From: Tidjanibacter sp.
Lineage (GTDB): Bacteria; Bacteroidota; Bacteroidia; Bacteroidales; Rikenellaceae
Direction: 5' to 3'
Assembly (NCBI GenBank): GCA_017390585.1
Contig: JAFPBB010000008.1
Coordinates: 21,832 to 85,831 of the forward strand
DNA: 64,000 bases
Position 1 is the first letter of the stretch. Each line of letters begins with the position of its first letter. Under the pieces are notes generated by a model. That model did not search any database, was not told the origin of the DNA, and saw only the letters and a program-made list of their open reading frames with translations. A program made the translations under genes and the position numbers. Positions 23,652-32,298 of this stretch are shown in pieces.

Positions 23652-24401
23652 ATGATTATGGGGAAAACTAATCGTTATTTTGTACTCTGTTTGATTCTTG
23701 TATTCTCTTTGGAGGGATATGCGCAAGAAGAACAAGCCGACTTTTTTTATAGCGGTGCAAGTGTCAAAAGAGAAATTATGAGATGTGGAAATAGTGTTAT
23801 GGTGTGCGATACGCTCGATAATGCTATGATTTGTATCTACAACCATAATAATCAGTATTGGGGTAAGGATCAACATTTTACCGACAATACGCAATTTACA
23901 AAAGAGATGTTATTGGGTAATACAAATTTTATCCTAGATACGCCTGGGCAAAGGCGTCATATGAAAACAATTGTAGATAATGCATTCTCGGAAGAAATGG
24001 TCACCCAATTAAATGGAGCGCTGTTTATGGTAACAGTGCATATCAATTCGTCAGATGGCACTGTTGCGGGGGTTGGCTTTACATTTGACAAAGGGGATGA
24101 ATATGAAAATATACATATTGGGGTCTACAAGGAGATTGAAGATGAAATAAAAAACAATTTAGTTTTTGAATTAACCCCATTAGCACAAAAGCTTAATTTT
24201 AATCAACTATTCTGGCTACAATGCCCAAAAGGCATAGCAGAGGAGAGTGCGACTGAAACCGAGGAAGGTGCAGATGGTGGAACAACGAGTAGCAACAACA
24301 ATAGTTTGCAGACCGACTTGGGCGGCGCTGTGACCGACCGAGGCACAACAAGCAGTGGCGGGCTTGCCACCCCAATCATCGGCGGATTGGTAACCCCGTA
24401 G
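23652..24401 (+). CDS. Secreted protein, DUF5043-like, with conserved tail (copy 2)
   Basis: A 249-residue paralogue of the previous protein. Signal peptide around MGKTNRYFVLCLILVFSLEG then YAQ. The body is clearly related (MKTIVDNAFSEEMVTQLNGALFM in two parts near 100-122, FTFDKGDEYENIHIGVYKEI, KNNLVFELTPLAQKLNF), yet far more diverged than the last 60 residues, which are nearly identical. Starts at GTG 23649, ATG 23652 or ATG 23658 are all possible. It is the last gene before the ATPase operon. Function unknown; see the preceding gene for the context argument. Confidence 0.55.
   Translation: MIMGKTNRYFVLCLILVFSLEGYAQEEQADFFYSGASVKREIMRCGNSVMVCDTLDNAMICIYNHNNQYWGKDQHFTDNTQFTKEMLLGNTNFILDTPGQRRHMKTIVDNAFSEEMVTQLNGALFMVTVHINSSDGTVAGVGFTFDKGDEYENIHIGVYKEIEDEIKNNLVFELTPLAQKLNFNQLFWLQCPKGIAEESATETEEGADGGTTSSNNNSLQTDLGGAVTDRGTTSSGGLATPIIGGLVTP
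24222..24401 (+). repeat. 180-bp direct repeat, copy 2 (gene tail)
   Basis: Second copy of the repeat at 23358-23537, about 97% identical by eye, in the same reading frame. Confidence 0.9.
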
Positions 24402-24548
24402 ACTACTCGGGTTACACGTCCACAGCCAAAGGTAGAAAGCCGCAGGCGCGGGCGCCCGAAAGATAGAGGACTTAGGCTGGTTAGACATTTGACACAGAAG
24501 AAAAAGACAACAACAAAAACAAAATTATAAAACAACAAAAACAAAACA

Positions 24549-25151
24549 ATGGAAAACAAAAAATTACAGGAGCTGACCGAGAAACTCTATGCAGAGGGTC
24601 TCTCGAAGGGCCGCGAAGAGGCCGAGCGTATGGTAAGTGAGGCCGAGGCTAAAGCCGCTGCACTTGTTGCTGAGGCCGAGGCTAAGGCTGCGGTTATCGT
24701 TAAGGAGGCCGAGGCTAAAGCTGCCGAGATCAAGAAAAACAATGAGACCGAGGTGACTCTCGCAACCCGCCAGGTGGTGGCTGCACTCAAGGAGAACATC
24801 ACCAATCTCGTGGTGGCAAAGACTACCGCACCCGCAGTACACGCCACTCTCCTCGACGTGGAGTTCGTGAAGGAGATGTTGCTCGGCGTTGCACGCGGCT
24901 GGAATGGCGAGGGTGTGACTCTCGAGGCTATCCTGCCCGCAGAGATGAAGGCTAAGTTCGACGCCGAGACCGAGGGCGCTGTGAAGGCTCTTCTGTCGGC
25001 AGGCGTTGAGGTGGGCTACTCGGAGAAGGTGAAAAGCGGTTTCAAGGTGGCACCCAAGGAGGGTGGCTACTACATCAGCTTCACCGAGGAGGACTTCAGT
25101 GCGCTGTTGGCCGAGTATATGAAGGAGAAAATCACCAAGATGCTCTACTAA
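24549..25151 (+). CDS. atpE: V/A-type ATP synthase subunit E
   Basis: A 200-residue peripheral-stalk subunit. Residues about 1-75 are a long Ala/Glu/Lys coiled coil with repeats of EAEAKAAALVAEAEAKAA, followed by a globular domain (LDVEFVKEMLLGVARGW, GYYISFTEEDFSALLAEYM). The length and architecture fit subunit E of bacterial V/A-type ATPases. First gene of the operon E-DUF2764-A-B-D-I-K. The 147 bases upstream contain a GC-rich palindrome (near 24449-24458) and an AT-rich leader; I found no convincing -7 box. Confidence 0.85.
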   Translation: MENKKLQELTEKLYAEGLSKGREEAERMVSEAEAKAAALVAEAEAKAAVIVKEAEAKAAEIKKNNETEVTLATRQVVAALKENITNLVVAKTTAPAVHATLLDVEFVKEMLLGVARGWNGEGVTLEAILPAEMKAKFDAETEGAVKALLSAGVEVGYSEKVKSGFKVAPKEGGYYISFTEEDFSALLAEYMKEKITKMLY

Positions 25152-25183
25152 TTCGGCAGGGCTGAAATTCGACTGATTGAGTT

Positions 25184-26056
25184 ATGGCACAAAACTATTA
25201 CTGCCTTGTTGCAAGTCTGCGAGACTATTCGCTCGACGGCGACGCCAAGGGTTTCGATGCGAGGGAGGTGATCGATGAGATTGCCGAGGAACTCTCGCGC
25301 GAGGATGGCCGCGCCCTGAGGGGATGGATGCTCTTCCACGACATCTGCAATATGGTCAATATTCGTAGTGGCAGGGAGGGATTCTCCACCCTCGGCAACT
25401 TCTCACGCGAGGAGTTGGAGGCCGAGTTGGCACACCCTTCAATGCTGCCCCGCGAATTGGCAGAGGTGATTGAACTCTATGCCGAGGCCGAAAGTGGAGA
25501 GGTCGATGCAGACGACCAGAGGTTTGAGAGGGTGGACATCAGCCGTTCCTTCTCCTCTCAGCTCTATGCAGCCTACTATCGCTACTGCTCAAAGAGCCGT
25601 TGCCGCTTCCTGAGGGAGTGGAGCGAGGCCGACCGCAACTTGAGGAATATCACCGCCGCACTTACTGCAAGGGCAAAGGGACTCGCCGTGGCCGACTATA
25701 TGGTGGGTGGAGGCGAGGTTGTTCAGCAGCTCTCGCGCTCTTCGGCTGCCGACTTCGGTCTGAAGGGTGAGTTTGGCTACATCGACGCACTCATCGGAGC
25801 CCTGGGCGAGAATGACAACCTGCTCGATAAGGAGCATCGTATGGATATGATACGTTGGTCTTTGTCGGATGAGCTCTCGACTTTCGACTACTTCAACATC
25901 GACTTCCTGCTGAGCTACATTGTTCGCTTGTCGCTCGTACACCGTTGGGCAAGGCTCGACGAGGAGCGAGGCAAGGCTATGTTCCGCAGGCTGGTAGAGT
26001 CGCTCGGAGCGTCGGACCGCATTGCCGATGCCGAGCGCCACTTCGCCGAGGAGTAG
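25184..26056 (+). CDS. DUF2764 family protein of the V/A-type ATPase operon
   Basis: A 290-residue protein beginning MAQNYYCLVASLRDYSLDGD. DUF2764 proteins occur in Bacteroidetes, Spirochaetes and related V-type ATPase operons between subunits E and A. The helical content and repeated acidic/aromatic pattern (LREWSEADRNLRNITAALTARAKGLAVADY) resemble subunit C, which is otherwise missing from this operon, so it probably serves as the C-like connector between rotor and peripheral stalk. That role is inference from context. Spacing: 32 bases after atpE, 60 before atpA. Confidence 0.82.
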   Translation: MAQNYYCLVASLRDYSLDGDAKGFDAREVIDEIAEELSREDGRALRGWMLFHDICNMVNIRSGREGFSTLGNFSREELEAELAHPSMLPRELAEVIELYAEAESGEVDADDQRFERVDISRSFSSQLYAAYYRYCSKSRCRFLREWSEADRNLRNITAALTARAKGLAVADYMVGGGEVVQQLSRSSAADFGLKGEFGYIDALIGALGENDNLLDKEHRMDMIRWSLSDELSTFDYFNIDFLLSYIVRLSLVHRWARLDEERGKAMFRRLVESLGASDRIADAERHFAEE

Positions 26057-26116
26057 TCGGGGATGGCTCCACTGGAGAGAAGATAATTCAAAATCAAAAA
26101 TAACGAAATATTACTG

Positions 26117-27865
26117 ATGAAAACAACAGGAAAAGTTCAAGGTATTATCTCCAACATCGTGATTGTACGCACGGAGGGTGCTGTGTCGCAGAACGAAATC
26201 TGCTACATCACCATCGGTGACGTCAAGCTGATGGCAGAGGTAATTAAGGTTATTGGCAAGGATGCCTACGTTCAGGTGTTCGACTCGACTCGAGGCCTGA
26301 AGATTGGTGCCATCGTGGAGTTCGAGGGCCATATGCTCGAGGCTACACTCGCGCCCGGTATCATCTCGCGCAACTACGACGGTCTGCAGAACGACCTCGA
26401 GAGAATGGAGAGCCTCTTCATTGAGCGCGGTACTAAAACCGATCCCATCGACTACGAGAAACTCTGGGACTACAAACCTCTTGCAAAGGTGGGCGACGTG
26501 GTTACCGCAGGCGATTGGCTCGGTGAGGTGAAGGAGTTGTGGGTCGACCACAAAATTATGGTTCCCTTTGTTATGGAGGAGAGCTACACCGTTAAGTCGC
26601 TCACCGAGGCAGGACAGTACAACGTAAATAAAGTTGTTGCTGTACTGACCGACTCGAAGGGTGAGGACCACGAGGTGACTATGGTGCAGAAATGGCCCGT
26701 GAAGAAGGCTATCAAGGGCTACGTTTCGAAACCCCGCCCCAGCCGCATTATGGAGACTGGTGTGAGGGCTATCGACACCTTCAACCCCATTGCCGACGGC
26801 GGTACGGGCTTCATCCCTGGTCCCTTCGGTGCTGGTAAGACCGTGTTGCAGCACGCCATTTCGAAGCAGGCCGAGGCCGACCTTATTGTTATGGTAGCTT
26901 GTGGTGAGCGTGCAAATGAGGTTGTGGAGATCTTCGCAGAGTTCCCCCACCTCGACGACCCCCGCACAGGCCACAAACTTATGGAGCGTACCACCATCAT
27001 TTGCAACACCTCCAATATGCCCGTTGCTGCTCGTGAGGCATCGGTCTACACCGGTATGACCATCGCTGAGTACTACCGTGCAATGGGCTTGAAGGTGCTT
27101 CTGTTGGCCGACTCCACCTCTCGTTGGGCACAGGCTCTGAGGGAGATGTCCAACCGTCTGGAGGAGCTTCCTGGTCAGGATGCATTCCCTATGGACCTCT
27201 CGTCGATTATCTCGTCGTTCTATGCGAGGGCAGGTTTGGTGCACCTCCGTGGTGGCGCAACCGGTTCGGTTACCTTCCTCGGTACCGTGTCGCCTGCGGG
27301 TGGTAACCTCAAGGAGCCCGTTACGGAGTCGACCAAGAAGGCGGCAAGGTGTTTCTATGCACTCTCGCAGCAGCGTGCAGACTCCAAACGCTATCCTGCA
27401 ATCGACCCCCTCGACAGCTACTCCAAGTATCTCGAGTATCCCGAGATTGTGGAGTACCTCGATGGCCACATTGAGAATGGATGGGTGAAGAACGTTATGG
27501 AGGGCAAGACCCTCGTGCGTAGGGGTAAGGAGGCCGCCGAGCAGATCAATATTCTCGGTGACGACGGCGTGCCCGTTGAGTACCACGAGATGTTCTGGAA
27601 GAGCGAGCTTGTGGACTTTGTGATTCTCCAGCAGGACGCATTCGACGACATCGATGCCAACTGCCCCATCGAGCGCCAGAAATTTATGTTCGACTTCGTT
27701 ATGGAGGTGTGCCGCAAGCAGTATGGCTTTGTGGAGTTTGAGGAGTGCTCGGCATTCTTCAAGAACCTCATCAACCTCTTCAAGCAGCTCAACTACACCG
27801 TTTGGCAGAGCGAGGAGTTTGCGAAGTATGAGTCCGAGATTAGGAGTATTGTTGCATCCAAATAA
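26117..27865 (+). CDS. atpA: V/A-type ATP synthase subunit A (catalytic)
   Basis: A 582-residue catalytic subunit. Walker A is GPFGAGKT at 235-242, followed by IVMVACGERANEVVEIFAEF, TSNMPVAAREASVYTGMTIAEYYR, and LLLADSTSRWAQALREMSNRL. The extra bulge domain typical of A subunits (about 110-200) is present. It hydrolyses or makes ATP at the A/B interface of the A3B3 head. Full length for the family. Confidence 0.95.
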   Translation: MKTTGKVQGIISNIVIVRTEGAVSQNEICYITIGDVKLMAEVIKVIGKDAYVQVFDSTRGLKIGAIVEFEGHMLEATLAPGIISRNYDGLQNDLERMESLFIERGTKTDPIDYEKLWDYKPLAKVGDVVTAGDWLGEVKELWVDHKIMVPFVMEESYTVKSLTEAGQYNVNKVVAVLTDSKGEDHEVTMVQKWPVKKAIKGYVSKPRPSRIMETGVRAIDTFNPIADGGTGFIPGPFGAGKTVLQHAISKQAEADLIVMVACGERANEVVEIFAEFPHLDDPRTGHKLMERTTIICNTSNMPVAAREASVYTGMTIAEYYRAMGLKVLLLADSTSRWAQALREMSNRLEELPGQDAFPMDLSSIISSFYARAGLVHLRGGATGSVTFLGTVSPAGGNLKEPVTESTKKAARCFYALSQQRADSKRYPAIDPLDSYSKYLEYPEIVEYLDGHIENGWVKNVMEGKTLVRRGKEAAEQINILGDDGVPVEYHEMFWKSELVDFVILQQDAFDDIDANCPIERQKFMFDFVMEVCRKQYGFVEFEECSAFFKNLINLFKQLNYTVWQSEEFAKYESEIRSIVASK

Positions 27866-27882
27866 ATGGAGGATAGCGAATT

Positions 27883-29198
27883 ATGACTACAAAAGCATTC
27901 CAGAAAATCTATACAAAGATTGACAATATCACCAAGGCAACCGTGACCTTGCGCGCCACAGGCGTGGGCAATGACGAGCTTGCAACCGTTGGTGGCCACC
28001 TCGCTCAGGTGGTGAAAATTATGGGCGACCAGGTTACCCTTCAGGTATTTGAGGGTACGGAGGGTATCTCCACCGATGCAGAGGTGCTCTTTCACGGCGT
28101 ACCTCCCACTTTGAAGGTGGGTGACGGCTTGGCAGGCCGCTTCTTCAACGCCTATGGTGAGCCCCTCGAAGGTGGCGCTCCCGTTGAGGGCGAGGAGAGG
28201 GAGATTGGTGGTCCCACCGTCAACCCCTTCCGTCGTCGCCAGCCTTCGGAGCTGATTGCCACAGGTATCGCGGGTATCGACCTTAATAATACTATTGTAT
28301 CGGGCCAGAAGATTCCATTCTTTGCCGACCCCGACCAGCCCTACAACCAGGTTATGGCCAATGTGGCCCTGAGGGCAAAGGCCGACAAGATTATCTTGGG
28401 TGGTATGGGTATGACCAACGACGACTTCCTCTACTTCAAGAACTTGTTTGAGAACGCAGGTGTGCTCGATAGGATCGTGTGCTTCGTGAACACCACCGAG
28501 AATCCCCCCGTGGAGCGTCTGTTGGTGCCCGATATGGCGCTGACAGCTGCCGAGTATTTCGCTGCCGACAAGGGCGAGAAGGTGCTCGTGCTGCTCACCG
28601 ATATGACCCTCTACGCCGATGCACTCGCCATCGTGTCGAACCGTATGGACCAGATTCCCTCGAAGGATTCGATGCCGGCTCGCTCTACTCGGATCTTGCA
28701 AAGATCTACGAGAAGGCTGTGCAGTTGCCATCGGGTGGTTCGATTACCATCATCGCTGTGACCACTCTTTCGGGTGGCGACATCACCCACGCAATTCCCG
28801 ACAACACCGGTTACATCACCGAGGGTCAGTTGTTCCTCAGGAACGATACCGACACCGGTAAGGTGATTGTCGACCCCTTCCGTTCGCTGTCGCGTCTGAA
28901 ACAGCTCGTTATTGGCAAGAAGACCCGCGAGGACCATCCTCAGGTTATGAATATGGCCGTGCGTCTCTACTCGGATGCAGCAGGTGCCAAGACCAAGCTG
29001 GAGAACGGTTTCGACCTCTCGGACTACGACGAGCGCGCACTCGCATTTGCAAAGGAGTACTCCGACAAGTTGCTCTCCATCGACGTGAACATCGACATCA
29101 CCGAGATGCTCGACACGGCGTGGACCCTCTTTGCCAAGTACTTCAAGAAGAGCGAGGTGTCCATTAAGGCGGAGCTGGTGGAAAAATATTGGAAGTAG
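27883..29198 (+). pseudogene. atpB: V/A-type ATP synthase subunit B, with a one-base frameshift
   Basis: The reading frame from 27883 is a normal subunit B (TLRATGVGNDELATVGG, PFRRRQPSELIATGIAGIDL, KIILGGMGMTNDDFLYFKN) up to SKDSMP near 28676. It then goes off frame and would end at 28761. The next frame continues exactly from SLYSDLAKIYEKAVQLPSG to VEKYWK at 29198. The expected sequence has three G where the window has two (28677-28678), so one base is missing. With it restored the protein would be about 438 residues, normal for B. Since the other subunits are intact, a sequencing or assembly error is likelier than true loss, but a real mutation cannot be excluded. Subunit B is the non-catalytic nucleotide-binding partner of A. 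Confidence 0.9.
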
Positions 29199-29264
29199 TT
29201 ACGAAACTAACACCTGTTCCGACAAATTACGGGAAACAAAAACCATCCTAACGAATTGAATTAG

Positions 29265-29870
29265 ATGGCAATTAAATTTCAATATAATAAGACATCGCTC
29301 GGCGAACTCGGCAAACAGCTCAAGATGCGTCAGAAGGCACTCCCTACCATCAAAAGTAAGGAGTCGGCCCTCAGGGTTGAGGTCTCCGCTGCCAAAGTGA
29401 AGGCAGAGGGATATCAGCAGCGTATGGATGAGTTGATGGCCAAGTATGACTATATGGCTGCCCTGTGGGGCGAGTTCGAGAGCGACCTTCTGGTGGTGAA
29501 GGATGTCGTGCTGGGAGTCAACAAGATTGCCGGCGTGAAGATTCCTGCGCTCAAGGAGGTCATCTTCGAGCAACGTCCCTACGACCTCTTCGCCTCGCCG
29601 GTGTGGTATGCCGACGGTGTTGAGGTGCTCAAGGATATTGCTCGTCTGGGTATTGAGTTCGAGGTCTTCCAGAGGCGTACGCAGCTGCTCGACCACGCAC
29701 GCAAGAAGACCACCCAGAAGGTGAACCTCTATGAGAAGGTGCAAATCCCCGGCTATGAGGACGCAATCCGCAAGATCAAGCGTTTCCTCGAGGACGAGGA
29801 GAACCTCTCGAAGAGTGCCCAGAAGATTGTGAAGACCAAACACGAACAAAATCCCTCCGAAGAGTTATGA
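29265..29870 (+). CDS. atpD: V/A-type ATP synthase subunit D
   Basis: A 201-residue central-rotor subunit. It is mostly two long helices: FQYNKTSLGELGKQLKMRQK and LPTIKSKESALRVEVSAAK at the N-terminus, and LDHARKKTTQKVNLYEKVQI with IRKIKRFLEDEENLSKSAQK at the C-terminus, the classic coiled-coil shaft, with a short globular middle. It overlaps atpI by four bases. Confidence 0.9.
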   Translation: MAIKFQYNKTSLGELGKQLKMRQKALPTIKSKESALRVEVSAAKVKAEGYQQRMDELMAKYDYMAALWGEFESDLLVVKDVVLGVNKIAGVKIPALKEVIFEQRPYDLFASPVWYADGVEVLKDIARLGIEFEVFQRRTQLLDHARKKTTQKVNLYEKVQIPGYEDAIRKIKRFLEDEENLSKSAQKIVKTKHEQNPSEEL

Positions 29871-31690
29871 TAGTAAGAATGAACAAATATACTCTTGTGC
29901 TCTACCATAAGGCACAGGAGGAGTTCCTCTCGAGGCTGCAGGAACTCGGCGTTGTCGATATCACAACGAGCGGTTGGGAACCCAACGAGCAAGAGCGCGA
30001 GGTGCTCGGAGAGATTGAGGCGCACAAGGCCGCATCCGAGGAGTTTGCCGCACTGAAGAAGAATCCTCTCTATCAGGGTGGCGAGCCATTTGAGTCGGGT
30101 GAGGTGGCCTATGAGAACTACAAGGTGGCTTCGGCACGCATCGAGTCGCTTGGTGCGCAGATTACCAAGGCTACCAAGGAGGCCGAGGAACTCTCTATGT
30201 GGGGCGATTTTGAGCCCGATGTGCTGGCAAAACTCGAAGCAGAGGGTATCATCTTGCACTTCTATTCCTGCTACTCCAATGAGTATCTGCAGGGCGTGAA
30301 GGAGTGGGGTGAGAACTATATGGTTGAGCCCATTGCCGAGCACAACGGCACGACCTACTTTGTGGTTGTAACCCGCAGGGAGGAGGCCGCACCTCAGATT
30401 GATGCACAGCCTATCCGTACACCTCAGCTGACCGCTGCCGATAAGCAGACCGAGATAGACGAGCTTAAAGGTGAACTCGCCAAGTGGCAGGCCGTTATGG
30501 CGCGTTGCGTGGCGAGCGACGAACTCATTGCCAACCACGCCAACGGACTCAAAGACGAACTCCAATTCAGTCAGGTGAGCCGTAGCGGCGAGGGTGAAGC
30601 AGAGGGTAAACTTATCGTTCTGCAGGGTTGGGCCCCCGAGGCTAATAGTGCAGAGGTGGATGCAATGCTCGATGGCGAGAGCGATGTGCTCTACGTCAAG
30701 GAGAAACCCACTATGGAGGACGACACCCCCGTTCAACTCAAAAATGGATGGTTCGCAAATCCATTTGAGTTCATCGGCGACTTCTATGCTGTGCCCAAGT
30801 ATGGCACTATGGACCTCACGAAGTATTTTGCACCTTTCTATATGCTCTTCTTCGGCTTCTGTATTGGCGATGCGGGCTACGGTGCAACCTTCTTCCTCAT
30901 CGGTCTGTTTATGTATCTCAAGAAGATGAAGGGTATGAAACTCATCTCCCAGCTGGTTATGTGGTTGGGTGCTGCTTCGGTGCTCTTCGGACTCTGCGTG
31001 GGTAATGTCTATGGTGTATCGTTGCGTACGTTGGGTGTGCCCGAGTGGTACCACAACGCACTGCAGACCATCAACGACCAACTCTTCTACATCGCACTCG
31101 GTTGTGGTATTGTGCAGATTATCTTCGCACTTGTGCTCAACGTCATCAACACCACCATTGCCTATGGGTTTAAGTACTCGTTTGGCACTCTCGGATGGCT
31201 TATCATCCTGGTGGACTGCTTGTTGGCATTCCTGCTGCCTATGGTGGGCGTGGAGGGCTTTGGCTTCTCGTCGCCTGTGTGCTTGGGTATCTTGGGCGTG
31301 GGCGCTGTACTTATGTTGCTGCTCAATAACCCCAATCGCAATCCCTTGGTGAACTTCGGTTCGGGCCTGTGGGACACCTACAACAACCTCACCGGCTTGT
31401 TGGGTGATGTGTTGAGCTATGTGCGTCTGTTTGCCATCAGCCTTTCGGGTGGTGCGCTGGCGGTTGTGTTCAACGACTTGGCTGGTAGCCTTGCACCCGA
31501 TACCCCCGGTCTGCGACAGATTGTGATGTTCCTCATCCTCGCCTTTGGCCACGGCATCAACATCTTTATGTCGGCCATCGGTGCCTTCGTTCACCCTATG
31601 CGACTCACCTTCATTGAGTTCTACAAGAACGCAGGTTTCGAGGCCGCAACTCGCATCTACACTCCTTTTAGGAAACAAAAAACAAATTAA
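29867..31690 (+). CDS. atpI: V/A-type ATP synthase subunit I
   Basis: A 607-residue membrane stator subunit. Residues 1 to about 310 are cytoplasmic with helical stretches, followed by about seven to eight transmembrane helices (YMLFFGFCIGDAGYGATFFL, LISQLVMWLGAASVLFGLCV, IALGCGIVQIIFALVLNVI, VLSYVRLFAISLSGGALAVV, and others). The conserved Arg of YVRLFAISLSGGAL is the one that faces the ring's carboxylate during ion translocation. The first codons are MIVRMNKYT, so the start could be at 29867 or the ATG at 29879; the four-base overlap with atpD favours the first. Confidence 0.92.
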   Translation: MIVRMNKYTLVLYHKAQEEFLSRLQELGVVDITTSGWEPNEQEREVLGEIEAHKAASEEFAALKKNPLYQGGEPFESGEVAYENYKVASARIESLGAQITKATKEAEELSMWGDFEPDVLAKLEAEGIILHFYSCYSNEYLQGVKEWGENYMVEPIAEHNGTTYFVVVTRREEAAPQIDAQPIRTPQLTAADKQTEIDELKGELAKWQAVMARCVASDELIANHANGLKDELQFSQVSRSGEGEAEGKLIVLQGWAPEANSAEVDAMLDGESDVLYVKEKPTMEDDTPVQLKNGWFANPFEFIGDFYAVPKYGTMDLTKYFAPFYMLFFGFCIGDAGYGATFFLIGLFMYLKKMKGMKLISQLVMWLGAASVLFGLCVGNVYGVSLRTLGVPEWYHNALQTINDQLFYIALGCGIVQIIFALVLNVINTTIAYGFKYSFGTLGWLIILVDCLLAFLLPMVGVEGFGFSSPVCLGILGVGAVLMLLLNNPNRNPLVNFGSGLWDTYNNLTGLLGDVLSYVRLFAISLSGGALAVVFNDLAGSLAPDTPGLRQIVMFLILAFGHGINIFMSAIGAFVHPMRLTFIEFYKNAGFEAATRIYTPFRKQKTN

Positions 31691-31713
31691 AAATCAATAA
31701 ATTAACAAACTAA

Positions 31714-32190
<477 letters not shown>

Positions 32191-32235
32191 TCGGATAGAG
32201 ACGATTTAGGGCCTGCCGATTGTAGTGGGCCTACA

Positions 32236-32279
32236 ATAAGAAATCCCCGAAACCGCAGTTGGTTTCGGGGATTTCTTAT
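32236..32279. terminator. Bidirectional intrinsic terminator
   Basis: A perfect 19-bp stem (ATAAGAAATCCCCGAAACC and its complement) with a 6-base loop; A and T runs in the stem base serve both strands. It separates atpK from the converging htpG. Confidence 0.9.
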
Positions 32280-32298
32280 GTGGGTCTGTTGCAGGGTC

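Noticed and set aside
24449-24458. GGGCGCCC palindrome before the ATPase operon as a terminator or operator
   Set aside because: The stem is only four pairs with no T-run; too weak to call.
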